This document shows positions 37,963 to 48,852 of a stretch of 64,000 bases of DNA, one piece after another; positions within the stretch are counted from its first letter, which is position 1; every line of letters starts with the position of its first letter. The notes beneath the pieces were generated by a model. That model ran no database searches. It was not told where the DNA came from and was given only the letters and a program-made list of their open reading frames with translations. Origin of the DNA: Pseudomonas sp. DC1.2 (lineage in GTDB: Bacteria; Pseudomonadota; Gammaproteobacteria; Pseudomonadales; Pseudomonadaceae); assembly GCF_034351645.1 (NCBI RefSeq), contig NZ_CP133782.1, positions 1,121,001 to 1,185,000 of the forward strand, read 5' to 3'. The position numbers and the translations under genes are program-made.

Positions 37963-38751
37963 TTAGTTCGAGCTGACGGACGAACGAGGCATCACGGGTT
38001 GGTTATCGTTGGAAATGGTTACTTCCACCCGACGGTTCATTGCGCGGCCCGAGACGCTGCCGTTGTCAGCCACCGGGTATTCCTTGCCGTAACCCTGGAC
38101 GACGATGCGTGCCGGGTTGACGCCCATTTTGATCAGCGCGACTTGCACCGCCGTTGCACGACGTTCCGAGAGCGACTGGTTGTAAGCTGGCGAGCCGGTG
38201 CTGTCGGTGTAACCCTCGACAATCACTTTACGGTCCGGGTTTTCCTGAAGGAATTGCGCCAGCTTGTTGATGTTCACCAGACCGGTGGACTTCAGGTCCG
38301 CCTTGTTGGTAGCGAACAGCACGTCACCGAAAGTTACCAAAGTACCGCGATCGGTCTGCTTGGCGTTCAGGCTGTCCTGCAACTGTTTGATCTGAGCGTT
38401 GCGCGCATCAAGGATTGCACGGGCGCGCTGGTCACCGGCGTTCTTCAGGTTGGCTTCAGCCGTGCGCAGGGCAATGGTCTGCTTGGCCACTTCAACCCGC
38501 TGGTTAGTCAGATAAGCCAATTGATCGACTTTTGAAGCGTCTTGTTTGTCTTGATAGGCCTTGTCAGCCTTGTCCATGTAGTCGCTTGCATCTTTGGTTT
38601 CCAGCGCCGCGACTTTGCTAGCTTGCGGGTTGGCTTGCAGCCCGGAGTAGTTGGTACGGGCGTTTTCCAGATTCGCGTTAGGCGGTGTGGAGCAGGCAGC
38701 CAGAGCAACACTTACGGCCAGCAGGGCAGGGATCATCAATTGTTTGCGCAT
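37963..38751 (-). CDS. lptF: OmpA-family lipoprotein (LptF-like)
   Basis: A 262-aa lipoprotein. The signal ends in the lipobox VALAAC (Cys20). The middle (about 25-135) is a charged coiled-coil region of repeated Ala/Lys/Asp heptads, and the C-terminal OmpA peptidoglycan-binding domain shows VIVEGYTDSTGSPAYNQSLSERRA and ends GRAMNRRVEVTI. It would tether outer membrane to peptidoglycan. Its position beside a DUF4398 lipoprotein matches P. aeruginosa PA3692 (LptF) and PA3691, from memory. Confidence 0.85.
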   Translation of the reverse strand: MRKQLMIPALLAVSVALAACSTPPNANLENARTNYSGLQANPQASKVAALETKDASDYMDKADKAYQDKQDASKVDQLAYLTNQRVEVAKQTIALRTAEANLKNAGDQRARAILDARNAQIKQLQDSLNAKQTDRGTLVTFGDVLFATNKADLKSTGLVNINKLAQFLQENPDRKVIVEGYTDSTGSPAYNQSLSERRATAVQVALIKMGVNPARIVVQGYGKEYPVADNGSVSGRAMNRRVEVTISNDNQPVMPRSSVSSN

Positions 38752-38805
38752 AGTGGTTTCGTCCTTTTAATCGATTTCGAAATACGTGGGGCTGTCAACA
38801 GCGGC

Positions 38806-39219
38806 TTATTGCACGCTGCGCATGCCTTCCTGACGCAGTTCCTGAACCCCTTTCTGGGAATCCTTCAGAGCCTGTTCGGCTTTGGCGGCCTGGGCCTTGC
38901 GCTCGGCTACGCGAGCGTCCCACTCAGCCTGTTCGGCCAGACGCTTGGCTTCGTCGTACTTCTTGTCGTGCATGGCCATTTCGGCTTGTTTCAGCTTGTC
39001 TTGCGCGGACTTCATTTCCACTGCTGCGAATTCGGTGCCGCCGGCGCTGACCGCGCTGTTAACTGCCGATTGAGTCACGGCGTATTGCTCGGTCGGCGGG
39101 TTGCCAGCGCAACCGGCCAGAACGAAGCTGCTGCCGATAGCCAAGGCAGCCAGTTTCAGACCGCGCAGGTGGGTGAACGAGGATTTGGCAGTGCTGGTAT
39201 TCATGGTCTTCAACTCCAT
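38806..39219 (-). CDS. DUF4398 lipoprotein
   Basis: A 137-aa lipoprotein with lipobox VLAGC and a mature part made almost wholly of Ala/Glu/Lys-rich heptads (SAQDKLKQAEMAMHDKKYDE onward), a predicted alpha-helical hairpin. The ATG at 39219 follows AGGAG by eight bases; an internal ATG at 39204 would also keep the signal peptide. It lies 54 bp upstream of the OmpA-like gene and shares its coiled-coil style, so the two may pack together in the periplasm. Confidence 0.85.
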   Translation of the reverse strand: MELKTMNTSTAKSSFTHLRGLKLAALAIGSSFVLAGCAGNPPTEQYAVTQSAVNSAVSAGGTEFAAVEMKSAQDKLKQAEMAMHDKKYDEAKRLAEQAEWDARVAERKAQAAKAEQALKDSQKGVQELRQEGMRSVQ

Positions 39220-39491
39220 TGGATAACTCCTGAAAAACGTCAAAATCCATCCTGGTTTGGGAGCCGTAACCGAACATTCAGCGGGTGAAGTGAAACGGCC
39301 GTACCAGGCGTGGTTACTGGGTACGACCTGAGGCGTTTTTCAAAAGTTCAGAGAAGATGGCCTATCGCCTAAAATTTTTTTGACTGAACGGACAAGGCTC
39401 TAAACCGGGAACTTTAGCCGCGCGCAGCGGTATCCCTCACCCTGGCTTGGCGTGGGAATGCGCTTTTTTTGAGGGAGGAAGAACGCGAAAA

Positions 39492-39836
39492 TCAGTGTTT
39501 CTGTTTGTCGTCCACAGCGGACAAATCGTGCAAATGACGACGCGACAACGCCAGGAAACGCGGCGTTGGGCCGACGTCTTCATACAGCGGATCGCCTTCC
39601 TCATCGGTGGCGACCACGGTCGAACCTTTCACGTAGGGAAAGCTCTTTTCAAGCTCTTCCAGCGCGGCGCCGATCAGTTCGCCGAGCAGTTCTTCGGGAT
39701 GCCGTTTAGGGTACATCTCGGTAATTGCCGCCAACCGCGCGGCAGCTTCGACGTCCAAATGAATGGTGTAGCCCGAGTCAGTCAGGCGACCCTTGGCGTT
39801 TTCTTCCCAATGCTGGGCGAGCTCGCGAATTTTCAT
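39492..39836 (-). CDS. Conserved hypothetical cytosolic protein (114 aa)
   Basis: A 114-aa protein beginning KIRELAQHWEENAKGRLT. No signal peptide or membrane helix. The central part (EAAARLAAITEMYPKRHPEEL) is helical, followed by an acidic stretch TDEEGDPLYEDVGPTPRF. The ATG at 39836 has AGAGG upstream. It is divergent from ppc, with 186 bp between the starts. Function not recognised. Confidence 0.75.
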   Translation of the reverse strand: MKIRELAQHWEENAKGRLTDSGYTIHLDVEAAARLAAITEMYPKRHPEELLGELIGAALEELEKSFPYVKGSTVVATDEEGDPLYEDVGPTPRFLALSRRHLHDLSAVDDKQKH

Positions 39837-40022
39837 AGTGACCTCTTGGCAGGCAGGGTATGTGTCCGGCGGCGGCCGGCGGGAAACCGTTGTAAGGCTT
39901 ACTGTTGAGACTAGCTTCAACCCGTAAGGTTTAAAGTCCCTTCGTCGTCTGCTTGTAAGAACCGCTTGGCAGCGGCACTCTTGGGGCTCTTAGCCGCCCG
40001 GATTTTTGCTGGAGAACTGCTG

Positions 40023-42653
40023 ATGACCGATATTGATGCACGCTTGCGCGAGGACGTTCACCTCTTGGGTGAGCTGTTGGGCAACACGATTCGTGAGCAG
40101 TATGGGGATGGTTTTCTCGACAAGATCGAGCAGATCCGCAAGGGCGCCAAGGCTGACCGTCGCGGTTCCGTGGACGCCGAACTCAGTGCCAGTCTCAACC
40201 AGCTCAGTGAAGACGAATTGCTGCCGGTAGCGCGAGCGTTCAACCAGTTTCTCAATCTGGCCAACATCGCCGAGCAGTATCAGCTGATTCACCGTCGCGA
40301 AGAGTCAGTGCCTGCGCCTTTCGAGGCGCGGGTGCTGCCCGAGCTGCTGGCTCGCCTGCGTGCCGAAGGGCATGGTGCTGAGTCCCTGGCTCGACAATTG
40401 GGGCGGCTGGAGATCGAACTGGTCCTCACTGCGCACCCGACCGAGGTCGCACGCCGCACCCTGATCCAGAAATACGACGCTATCGCCGCACAACTGGCGG
40501 CTCAGGATCACCGAGACCTGACCAGTGCCGAGCGTGAGCAGATCCAGGGCACCTTGCAGCGCCTGATCGCCGAAGCCTGGCACACCGAAGAAATCCGCCG
40601 CACCCGACCAACGCCGGTGGATGAAGCGAAATGGGGCTTTGCGGTCATCGAACACTCGCTATGGCAAGCGATCCCCAACTACTTGCGCAAGGCCGATCAG
40701 GCCCTGCACACGGCCACGGGCCTGCATTTGCCCCTGCACGCCGCGCCGATTCGCTTCGCTTCGTGGATGGGCGGCGACCGCGATGGCAACCCGAATGTCA
40801 CGGCGGCCGTGACCCGCGAAGTGTTGCTGCTGGCACGCTGGATGGCGGCGGATTTGTACCTGCGTGATGTCGATCACCTGGCCGCTGAGTTATCGATGCA
40901 GCAAGCCAGCGATGCCCTCAAAGCCAAGGCCGGTGACAGCGCCGAGCCCTACCGCGCGGTGCTCAAGCAATTGCGCGACCGCCTGCGGGCCACGCGCAAC
41001 TGGGCGCAGGCGTCCTTGAAGGTCAACACGCCGGCATCGGCCGATGTGCTGCAACACAACCGCGAACTGCTTGACCCGCTGGAGCTGTGTTACCACTCGC
41101 TGCACGAGTGCGGCATGGGCGTGATCGCGGACGGACCGCTGCTGGATTGCGTGCGTCGGGCGGTGACGTTCGGCTTGTTTCTGGTGCGTCTCGATGTGCG
41201 CCAGGATTCGTCCCGGCATACCGCCGCCATGACTGAAATCACCGATTACCTGGGCCTGGGGCGCTACGAAGACTGGAGCGAAGAGGAGCGCATTGCCTTC
41301 CTGATGCGCGAACAGCATAACCGCCGGCCACTGTTGCCGGCGTACTTCAAACCGTCCGCCGATACTGCCGAAGTGCTGGCGACCTGTCGCGAAGTCGCCG
41401 CTGCGCCAGGGGCGTCACTGGGCTCCTATGTGATCTCCATGGCCGGTGCCGCTTCCGATGTGCTGGCCGTGCAACTGTTGCTCAAAGAGGCCGGCGTGTT
41501 GCGGCCGATGCGCGTCGTACCCTTGTTTGAAACCCTCGCCGACTTGGACAATGCCGGTCCGGTGATTGAAAAACTACTGCTGCTACCGGGCTATCGCTCG
41601 CGCCTGCAAGGGCCGCAGGAAGTGATGATTGGCTATTCCGACTCGGCCAAGGACGCCGGCACCACAGCGGCGGCCTGGGCGCAGTATCGGGCGCAGGAAC
41701 GTCTGGTTGATATCTGCCGCGAACAGCAAGTGGAACTGTTGTTGTTCCATGGTCGCGGCGGCACCGTGGGCCGCGGTGGCGGTCCGGCTCACGCGGCGAT
41801 TCTGTCGCAACCCCCGGGTTCGGTGGCCGGGCGTTTCCGTACAACCGAGCAAGGTGAAATGATTCGCTTCAAATTCGGCTTGCCGGACATCGCCGAACAA
41901 AACCTCAATCTTTACCTGGCAGCCGTGCTGGAGGCGACGTTGCTGCCACCACCACCACCGGAACCGGCGTGGCGTCATTTGATGGACGAATTGGCGGCTG
42001 ACGGTGTCAGTGCTTACCGCGCCGTGGTGCGGGAAAATCCGCAATTTGTGGAGTATTTCCGTCAGTCGACCCCAGAGCAGGAACTCGGACGTTTGCCGTT
42101 GGGCAGTCGCCCGGCTAAGCGTCGTGCGGGGGGTATTGAAAGCCTGCGCGCCATCCCGTGGATTTTTGGCTGGACCCAGACGCGCTTGATGCTGCCGGCC
42201 TGGCTGGGCTGGGAAGCCGCGCTTGGCAATGCGCTGGCACGCGGCGAAGGTGAACTGCTGGGCCAGATGCGTGAGCAGTGGCCGTTCTTTCGGACCCGTA
42301 TCGACATGCTGGAGATGGTGCTGGCCAAGGCCGACGCGGACATCGCTCGGTCCTACGACGAGCGATTGGTTGAGAAGGAATTGTTACCTTTAGGTGTGCA
42401 TTTACGCGACCTATTGTCGCAGGCCTGTGCGGTGGTCCTTGGGTTGACCGGTCAGTCACAGTTACTGGCGCACAGCCCTGACACCCTGGAATTCATCCGT
42501 CTGCGCAACACCTACCTCGACCCGCTTCATCTATTGCAGGCCGAACTGTTGGCCCGCTCTCGGCAACAGGAAGTTGCACAGGACAGCCCGGTAGAGCAAG
42601 CGCTGCTGGTGTCTGTGGCGGGGATTGCCGCCGGATTGCGTAATACCGGCTAA
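40023..42653 (+). CDS. ppc: Phosphoenolpyruvate carboxylase
   Basis: An 876-aa enzyme that carboxylates phosphoenolpyruvate to oxaloacetate, feeding the TCA cycle. The catalytic His lies in [13 protein letters not shown], the bicarbonate/PEP-binding RLDVRQDS segment is present, and the glycine-rich active-site loop reads [14 protein letters not shown]. The ATG at 40023 has GGAG before it; the frame upstream of that is unlikely. Length matches bacterial PEPC. It is monocistronic, with 288 bp before adk. Confidence 0.97.
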   Translation: MTDIDARLREDVHLLGELLGNTIREQYGDGFLDKIEQIRKGAKADRRGSVDAELSASLNQLSEDELLPVARAFNQFLNLANIAEQYQLIHRREESVPAPFEARVLPELLARLRAEGHGAESLARQLGRLEIELVLTAHPTEVARRTLIQKYDAIAAQLAAQDHRDLTSAEREQIQGTLQRLIAEAWHTEEIRRTRPTPVDEAKWGFAVIEHSLWQAIPNYLRKADQALHTATGLHLPLHAAPIRFASWMGGDRDGNPNVTAAVTREVLLLARWMAADLYLRDVDHLAAELSMQQASDALKAKAGDSAEPYRAVLKQLRDRLRATRNWAQASLKVNTPASADVLQHNRELLDPLELCYHSLHECGMGVIADGPLLDCVRRAVTFGLFLVRLDVRQDSSRHTAAMTEITDYLGLGRYEDWSEEERIAFLMREQHNRRPLLPAYFKPSADTAEVLATCREVAAAPGASLGSYVISMAGAASDVLAVQLLLKEAGVLRPMRVVPLFETLADLDNAGPVIEKLLLLPGYRSRLQGPQEVMIGYSDSAKDAGTTAAAWAQYRAQERLVDICREQQVELLLFHGRGGTVGRGGGPAHAAILSQPPGSVAGRFRTTEQGEMIRFKFGLPDIAEQNLNLYLAAVLEATLLPPPPPEPAWRHLMDELAADGVSAYRAVVRENPQFVEYFRQSTPEQELGRLPLGSRPAKRRAGGIESLRAIPWIFGWTQTRLMLPAWLGWEAALGNALARGEGELLGQMREQWPFFRTRIDMLEMVLAKADADIARSYDERLVEKELLPLGVHLRDLLSQACAVVLGLTGQSQLLAHSPDTLEFIRLRNTYLDPLHLLQAELLARSRQQEVAQDSPVEQALLVSVAGIAAGLRNTG

Positions 42654-42908
42654 GGTTTTCGCTGTAGGTTCAGGCACCTGGCGTGGTCCGCGGGTGCCTG
42701 CTGGCCAAGCGCGCCAGATGTCTGGCAGGCGACAGTTAATGACGGGGTTGCGACTTGGGGTACTCCGCCCAAAGGTCACGGCATGCGCGGGTTTCTCCGA
42801 CTTTCGGCGACTTGTGTGGGCAGGGCCTGCTGTGTATCTTGATCAGCCTCTGACCGTTTGCGCGGTCACGATCCTATTTTTGAGATTGGCCCCACGAGGC
42901 GAATCTGA

Positions 42909-43589
<681 letters not shown>

Positions 43590-43611
43590 AAAGTCTGATT
43601 GGCTTTATCTT

Positions 43612-43641
43612 CTACGGCCCGCTTGCGGGCCGTAGTTGTTT
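43612..43641 (+). terminator. Rho-independent terminator after adk
   Basis: A perfect 11-bp stem (CTACGGCCCGC with GCGGGCCGTAG) around a TT loop, then TTGTTT. A TATACT element overlaps the end at 43641-43646 and may serve tsaB. Confidence 0.85.
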
Positions 43642-43682
43642 ATACTGGCGCACTTTTTCTGACCTCTCTTACGGATACATCG

Positions 43683-44357
43683 ATGAGCACCTTGCTGGCC
43701 CTGGACACCGCGACTGAAGCTTGTTCCGTTGCTTTGCTGCATGACGGCAAGATCACGAGCCATTACGAGGTGATCCCGCGCCTGCATGCGCAGAAGCTGT
43801 TGCCCATGATTAAGCAGCTATTGGCCGACGCCGGAACCACCCTGCAAGCGGTGGATGCTATCGCTTTCGGTCGTGGTCCGGGCGCGTTCACGGGCGTAAG
43901 AATCGCCATTGGTGTGGTGCAGGGGTTGGCGTTCGCGTTGGAGCGCCCGGTGTTACCGGTCTCAAACCTCGCCGTGCTGGCCCAGCGGGCTTATCGCGAG
44001 CACGGGGTGAGTCAGGTTGCAGCCGCCATCGATGCGCGCATGGACGAGGTGTACTGGGGCTGCTACCGCGAAACGGCGGGGGAAATGCGGCTGGTGGGCC
44101 ATGAAGCAGTGCTGCCGCCGGAAGTTGCCGCGCTGCCCGCTGATGCCAGCGGCGACTGGTTCGGTGCCGGCACTGGCTGGGGGTACGCCGAGCGCATCCC
44201 GGTCAGCCTCATCGGGCAGGACGCTGGCCTGCTGCCTCACGCGCAAGATTTGCTGACCCTGGCTCGGTTTGCCTGGGAGCGCGGTGAAACGGTGGTCGCG
44301 GATGAGGCGCAACCGGTTTATTTGCGCGATAAAGTGGCGACGCCCAAGGCTCGATAA
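43683..44357 (+). CDS. tsaB: tRNA threonylcarbamoyladenosine biosynthesis protein TsaB
   Basis: A 224-aa YeaZ/TsaB protein, the ASKHA-fold partner of TsaD in making the t6A37 modification of ANN-decoding tRNAs. The N-terminal LLALDTATEACSVAL and the FGRGPGAFTGVRIAIGVVQG stretch are diagnostic. The ATG at 43683 is the family start; the frame upstream overlaps the adk terminator. Confidence 0.95.
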   Translation: MSTLLALDTATEACSVALLHDGKITSHYEVIPRLHAQKLLPMIKQLLADAGTTLQAVDAIAFGRGPGAFTGVRIAIGVVQGLAFALERPVLPVSNLAVLAQRAYREHGVSQVAAAIDARMDEVYWGCYRETAGEMRLVGHEAVLPPEVAALPADASGDWFGAGTGWGYAERIPVSLIGQDAGLLPHAQDLLTLARFAWERGETVVADEAQPVYLRDKVATPKAR

Positions 44358-44589
44358 TTCGTTGTGCCGAGTGGGTCGCGTCACCCGTCGGCGCGGTCTA
44401 CCGGGCTCTACGCTGAGGCTCTGGAGAACGAACCCGCCCGCGACAGCCATGGGCCTCGCGCAGCCAATCGTCAGTTTCTACAGGGCGCTTTTAAACCTTT
44501 TGCCTTTTATGTGTTCTAGTTATCACTCGTGATTTGCTAAGTCGGTCAAGTGCCGCTAAATTGCCACTATTGATACCGAGCATGACTTT

Positions 44590-44895
44590 ATGCGTATAGA
44601 CGGCGTTTCCTCTCAGTCCTACCCCATCAAGCGCAAGCCTCGCAAAGGCAATGTGGTTGAGGACGAGTCCGTTGATATCGACGGCGAGCTGGAATTTCCC
44701 TCCGAGGAGCAGCTGGCCGCTCGCGCCGCCAAAGCTTCCGCGCAGCGCCTGAGCAATCTCCCAGCCCGCCAGCAAGACATGATTTATCACCGGGCCATGA
44801 GCAAAAGCGTCGCGATGGCCTTGGCCAGCTACCTGAGCACCGCCGGTTTTGTCGATTGGGATGTCGATGTGCTGGGTCTTGATCTGTATATCTGA
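44590..44895 (+). CDS. Conserved hypothetical protein (101 aa)
   Basis: A 101-aa acidic, soluble protein with no signal or membrane helix. The N-terminal half is disordered-looking and charged (PIKRKPRKGNVVEDESVDID); the C-terminal half is helical and ends DVDVLGLDLYI. Its TGA overlaps the next ATG (TGATG), so it is co-translated with the DUF72 gene. The region 44358-44589 before it has no recognised feature. Confidence 0.8.
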   Translation: MRIDGVSSQSYPIKRKPRKGNVVEDESVDIDGELEFPSEEQLAARAAKASAQRLSNLPARQQDMIYHRAMSKSVAMALASYLSTAGFVDWDVDVLGLDLYI

Positions 44896-45755
44896 TGCGG
44901 CTGCCTTACTACCTTGGTTGCCCGTCCTGGAGTGAAAACGCCTGGCGCGATTACTTGTATCCGCCAGACGCCAAAAGCGCCGAATTTCTCAACCTCTATT
45001 CTCAAGTGTTCAACGCCGTGGAAGGCAACACCACCTTCTATGCAAGCCCGTCTGCGGCCACTGTGCAGCGCTGGGCCGACATCATGCCCGAGCACTTTCG
45101 TTTCACCGCCAAGTTCCCGGGCGACATCAGCCACAGCGGTGACTTGCGAGAACAATTAACCGCTGTCGACACCTTCCTACAATTGCTCAGCCCGCTCGGC
45201 GAACGGGTTTCTCCGGTCTGGCTGCAATTGTCCAAAAGCTTCACCCCGCAACGATTGTCGGAGCTGGCTGTTTTTATCGATGCGGTGGGCCGGCCTCTGG
45301 CGGTCGAAGTGCGTCATGACGCGTTCTTTGCCAAGGGCGATGCTGAACGAATGCTCAATCGTCTGCTGCTGGATCGCGGTGTCGAGCGTATCTGTCTCGA
45401 TCCACGGGCGCTGTTCAGTTGCACCTCGACTGAGCCGTCGGTGCTCCACGCCCAATCGAAAAAGCCCAAAGTGCCAACACGTCCAGCGGCGTTCACCCAA
45501 TTTCCGCAAGTGCGCTTCATCGGGCATCCGGTACTTGAAGCCAACGATCCTTTCCTGATGCCGTGGGTCGAGAAAATCGCCGGGTGGATCGAAGAGGGCC
45601 GCACGCCTTATATCTTTCTGCACACCGCTGACAACCTGTTGGCGGCGAAACTGGCGCAACGTTTTCATGCACAACTGATGCGACGATTGCCTGGCCTGCC
45701 AGCGCTGCCTGAGCTATACAGAGAGCCTGCCGCCGAGCAACTTGACCTGCTCTGA
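44895..45755 (+). CDS. DUF72 family protein
   Basis: A 286-aa protein of the DUF72 (YecE-like) TIM-barrel family: the start YYLGCPSWSENAWRDYLYP, the FNAVEGNTTFYASPSAATVQRW segment and the FTAKFPGDISH block are characteristic. The biochemical role is unknown. Coupled to the upstream 101-aa gene. Confidence 0.9.
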   Translation: MRLPYYLGCPSWSENAWRDYLYPPDAKSAEFLNLYSQVFNAVEGNTTFYASPSAATVQRWADIMPEHFRFTAKFPGDISHSGDLREQLTAVDTFLQLLSPLGERVSPVWLQLSKSFTPQRLSELAVFIDAVGRPLAVEVRHDAFFAKGDAERMLNRLLLDRGVERICLDPRALFSCTSTEPSVLHAQSKKPKVPTRPAAFTQFPQVRFIGHPVLEANDPFLMPWVEKIAGWIEEGRTPYIFLHTADNLLAAKLAQRFHAQLMRRLPGLPALPELYREPAAEQLDLL

Positions 45756-45787
45756 GGCGGATTCGTTTTCCCCTCAGGAGCCTGCCA

Positions 45788-46609
45788 ATGGATGCGCAAA
45801 CCCTTCGAGCCCACGCATTCAAAGCGCTGCATGAGCGCGCAGGGGCGTTTGTCATGCCGAACCCGTGGGATGCGGGCTCGGCGAAAATGCTCGCCAGTCT
45901 AGGCTTTGAGGCGCTGGCGACAACGAGTGCCGGGTATGCTTTTTCTCAGGGCCGCCCCGACGGTGGATTGAACCTGGGCGAGACCCTGATCAACGTTCAG
46001 GCGATTGTCGCAGCGACCGACCTGCCGGTGGCCGTGGACTTGGAAAACGGATTTGCCGACAGTCCCGCAGAGTGCGCCAACAGTCTGCTGCGCGCTGCTG
46101 CCGTCGGTGCCGTAGGTGGCTCGATTGAAGATGCCACCGGGCGCGAAGACAGCCCGATCTACTGCTTTGAGCACGCCGTTGCCCGGATCGAGGCCGCCGT
46201 TGCAGTCGCTCGCCGTTTGCCTTTCGCCTTCACGCTGACTGCCCGAGCCGAGAATTTCCTGCACGGTAATCCCGATCTGGCCGATACCCTGCGCCGTTTA
46301 CAGGCGTTCGCTGAAGCCGGGGCCGACGTGCTGTATGCGCCTGGTTTGCGCAGTGCCGAAGAGGTCTTGGCGGTGGTGCGCGCGGTGGCGCCCAAGCCTG
46401 TCAACGTGCTGATGTCCGGCGGCCTCAAATTGACTGTCGAGCAGTTGAGCGAAATGGGGGTTAAACGCATCAGTGTCGGGTCGTCGCTCGCGCTGGCAGC
46501 GTATGGCGAGTTCTTTCGCGCGGCCGAAGAGATCCAGAAGTCGGGGACGTTTGGGTTTACCGCTCGGTCAATGCCCTTTCAACAGGCCAATCAATTGTTC
46601 AAAGCCTAA
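45788..46609 (+). CDS. Isocitrate lyase / PEP mutase-family protein
   Basis: A 273-aa TIM-barrel enzyme of the isocitrate lyase/phosphoenolpyruvate mutase superfamily. Evidence is FVMPNPWDAGSAKMLASLGF, the metal-site stretch PVAVDLENGFAD, GSIEDATGRED and FTLTARAENFL. The lyase-type KKCGH loop is absent, so it is neither ICL nor a typical methylisocitrate lyase; oxaloacetase or carboxy-PEP-mutase-like chemistry is possible. Substrate unknown. CAGGAG precedes the ATG. Confidence 0.88.
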   Translation: MDAQTLRAHAFKALHERAGAFVMPNPWDAGSAKMLASLGFEALATTSAGYAFSQGRPDGGLNLGETLINVQAIVAATDLPVAVDLENGFADSPAECANSLLRAAAVGAVGGSIEDATGREDSPIYCFEHAVARIEAAVAVARRLPFAFTLTARAENFLHGNPDLADTLRRLQAFAEAGADVLYAPGLRSAEEVLAVVRAVAPKPVNVLMSGGLKLTVEQLSEMGVKRISVGSSLALAAYGEFFRAAEEIQKSGTFGFTARSMPFQQANQLFKA

Positions 46610-46658
46610 AGAGTCAAAGGCTGAAGAGACGGTTTCGGGTGCTCGGTGTCGCGAAGGG

Positions 46659-47279
46659 TCAAGCGGCGATGCGCAGGTTCTGTAGAACGATCGGGCGCGC
46701 CCAGCCGGTATCGAAATCGAAATGCTTCTGCTGCTCCACCAGTTCTTCAGGCGAGAACGGCGGGAGTGGCTTGTCCAACAAATGCAGTTCGAATTCGGCG
46801 ATTGGCAGGTGCAGTGGACGCGGTTGCGGTGCCGGGCCGGCTTCTGGAGCAGGCTGGCCAGCGTTGAGCACGATCGGACGTACCCAGCCACTCTCAAAGT
46901 TCTGTTGCTTCTGCTGAGCAGCGATTTCTTCTGGCGGGAACGGCGGGAAGGGTTTGTCAGCCAGGTCCATTTCGAACTCGGCGATCGGCAGGAACAGAGG
47001 CTCAGGAGGCTTGACCTCGGTTTCTTTTACATCGCACTCACGCTGGGAAACGATGTGCGCCAGCAGATCGCTGCCGACAGTCGGTTCGACAGGGCTGTCG
47101 AGATCGACCGGTGGGAAAGTGCCGCAGGCAGGCGCAACATCGCTCGACTGTTCGGCCAGGGCCTGGGCAAAGAAATCTTGCCACAGGTGACTGACGCCGC
47201 TCAGTGCTTGGGAGTTTCGCAGACCATAATCGCCATAACGCGATAGATAGCCTACGGATGTGCGTTGAATGTCTGACAT
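46659..47279 (-). CDS. Hypothetical protein with duplicated 45-aa Pro-rich module
   Basis: A 206-aa acidic, Pro/Glu-rich protein without signal peptide or membrane helix. Two modules of about 45 residues, each with LPIAEFE, DKP-PPF-PEE and a closing W-RPIVL, occupy about residues 94-139 and 155-200. The N-terminus (SVGYLSRYGDYGLRNSQALSG) is different. Divergent from rsmJ. I do not recognise a family; it may be a scaffold for repeated protein contacts. Confidence 0.75.
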   Translation of the reverse strand: MSDIQRTSVGYLSRYGDYGLRNSQALSGVSHLWQDFFAQALAEQSSDVAPACGTFPPVDLDSPVEPTVGSDLLAHIVSQRECDVKETEVKPPEPLFLPIAEFEMDLADKPFPPFPPEEIAAQQKQQNFESGWVRPIVLNAGQPAPEAGPAPQPRPLHLPIAEFELHLLDKPLPPFSPEELVEQQKHFDFDTGWARPIVLQNLRIAA

Positions 47280-47372
47280 TTTTCTCGGTCGACGCTCAGC
47301 TCTGGCAATATGCTCGATAGTTTTGTTATCGGCCGTTTTTGCCGATCATTAATTTTTTGAGCGTGTTTTCCC

Positions 47373-48155
47373 ATGATTGAGCAACCTGCGGCCTGCCGCA
47401 TTCACGTCGAGGCCTTGAGCACGACCTTTCAACCGCAGGCCGAGCAATGGGCCGAACGCCTGGGGTTGCCGTTGCAGGTTGATGACGGCGAGTTTGCCTT
47501 ACAGGTCGGTGAGCAGGGTTTGCAGCTGCAACAGCTGGGTGCTGATGCGCCGGGGCCGGTGCGGGTGGACTTCGTTGAGGGCGGTGCGGCGCATCGTCGG
47601 TTGTTTGGCGGTGGCACGGGGCAAATGATTGCCAAGGCTGTCGGTGTCGCTCAGGGCGTGCGCCCGCGCGTGCTGGATGCGACGGCCGGGTTGGGCAAGG
47701 ATGCTTTTGTGCTGGCCAGCCTGGGGTGCGAGATGAGCTTGATCGAACGGCAGCCGCTGATCGGCGCGTTACTTGAGGATGGTCTGGCCCGTGGCGCGGA
47801 AGATTTCGACGTGGCACCGATTGTGGCGCGGATGCGCTTGCTCAAAGGTAATTCCATCGAGCTGATGCGTAACTGGGAGGGCGAGCCACCGCAGGTGATC
47901 TACCTCGACCCGATGTTTCCTCATCGAGAGAAAACCGCGCTGGTGAAGAAGGAAATGCGCCTGTTCCGGCCCTTGGTCGGCGATGATCCGGATGCTCCAG
48001 CGTTGCTCGAAGCGGCACTGGCCTTGGCCAGCCACCGGGTGGTGGTCAAGCGCCCGCGCAAGGCGCCCTGTATTGACGGGCCCAAACCGAGTCATGCACT
48101 GGATGGAAAATCCAGCCGGTATGACATTTACCCGAAGAAGGCGCTGAAGTCCTGA
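47373..48155 (+). CDS. rsmJ: 16S rRNA m2G1516 methyltransferase RsmJ
   Basis: A 260-aa class I SAM methyltransferase that modifies G1516 of 16S rRNA. The SAM-binding motif is [18 protein letters not shown] and the catalytic-site segment reads [22 protein letters not shown], both diagnostic for RsmJ (YhiQ). The C-terminus [12 protein letters not shown] also fits. Convergent with the TetR gene. Confidence 0.95.
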   Translation: MIEQPAACRIHVEALSTTFQPQAEQWAERLGLPLQVDDGEFALQVGEQGLQLQQLGADAPGPVRVDFVEGGAAHRRLFGGGTGQMIAKAVGVAQGVRPRVLDATAGLGKDAFVLASLGCEMSLIERQPLIGALLEDGLARGAEDFDVAPIVARMRLLKGNSIELMRNWEGEPPQVIYLDPMFPHREKTALVKKEMRLFRPLVGDDPDAPALLEAALALASHRVVVKRPRKAPCIDGPKPSHALDGKSSRYDIYPKKALKS

Positions 48156-48196
48156 TACCGAGTCGCGAAGACGCCCGACCAGACAACCCAAATCTA

Positions 48197-48841
48197 TCAG
48201 GCTGTCTCAGGCCGATAAGCGCGCATAAACAACCCGACTACTTCCAACACATGGCGCTCGGCCGCCTCGCCGGTCAGCGGCTCGCCGCAGCCATATAGCA
48301 GCCGAAAATTGGCCGCGCCCTTGAGCAGGCAAAAAAAGTGCTCGGCGGCATTGCGCGGTTTATCGATGCTCAGGGCACCACTCAAATCGATGTTCATCAG
48401 CAGCCGCTCCATGCCATTCAGCATGCGCTGCGGCCCAGCTTCGAAGAAGATCAGCGAGAGTTTTGGGTCCTGGCTGCCGAGGCTCATCATCAGCCTGTGC
48501 AAGTTCACCGATTCGTCACTGTTGATCAATTGATGAAAGCCACGTGCGATGTTCAGCAGCACCGGTTCTACGGCGATCCCTTCTGGCAGTTCGAAAAATA
48601 GTGGCGGTAATTGCTCCTCGCACTTGGCGACCACGGCGGCGGAGAACAGTGTTTCCTTGTCGTCGAAGTGGCTGTAAACCGTCAGCTTCGATACACCAGC
48701 CTCGGTCGCCACCGCATCCATGCTGGTGCTCGCGTAGCCATGGTTCAAAAACAGTGTTTTCGCCGCGTCGAGGATTGCCTGGCGCTTGGCCAGATCCTTG
48801 GGGCGTCCTGGACCATTGGATGTTGAAAGATTGTTCGACAT
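48197..48841 (-). CDS. mexL: TetR repressor of the adjacent RND pump (MexL-like)
   Basis: A 214-aa TetR regulator. Its helix-turn-helix (STSMDAVATEAGVSKLTVYSHFDDKETLF) is followed by an AefR/MexL-like helical ligand domain. It is divergent from the efflux genes across 93 bp holding an inverted repeat. Length and position match MexL, the repressor of mexJK in P. aeruginosa; the name is by this analogy. Confidence 0.8.
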   Translation of the reverse strand: MSNNLSTSNGPGRPKDLAKRQAILDAAKTLFLNHGYASTSMDAVATEAGVSKLTVYSHFDDKETLFSAAVVAKCEEQLPPLFFELPEGIAVEPVLLNIARGFHQLINSDESVNLHRLMMSLGSQDPKLSLIFFEAGPQRMLNGMERLLMNIDLSGALSIDKPRNAAEHFFCLLKGAANFRLLYGCGEPLTGEAAERHVLEVVGLFMRAYRPETA

Positions 48842-48852
48842 TCTTCGCTTTA

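Noticed and set aside
44358..44589. Possible small RNA or tRNA between tsaB and the 101-aa gene
   Set aside because: No cloverleaf, conserved sRNA core or convincing hairpin plus T-run was found in this 232-bp gap.
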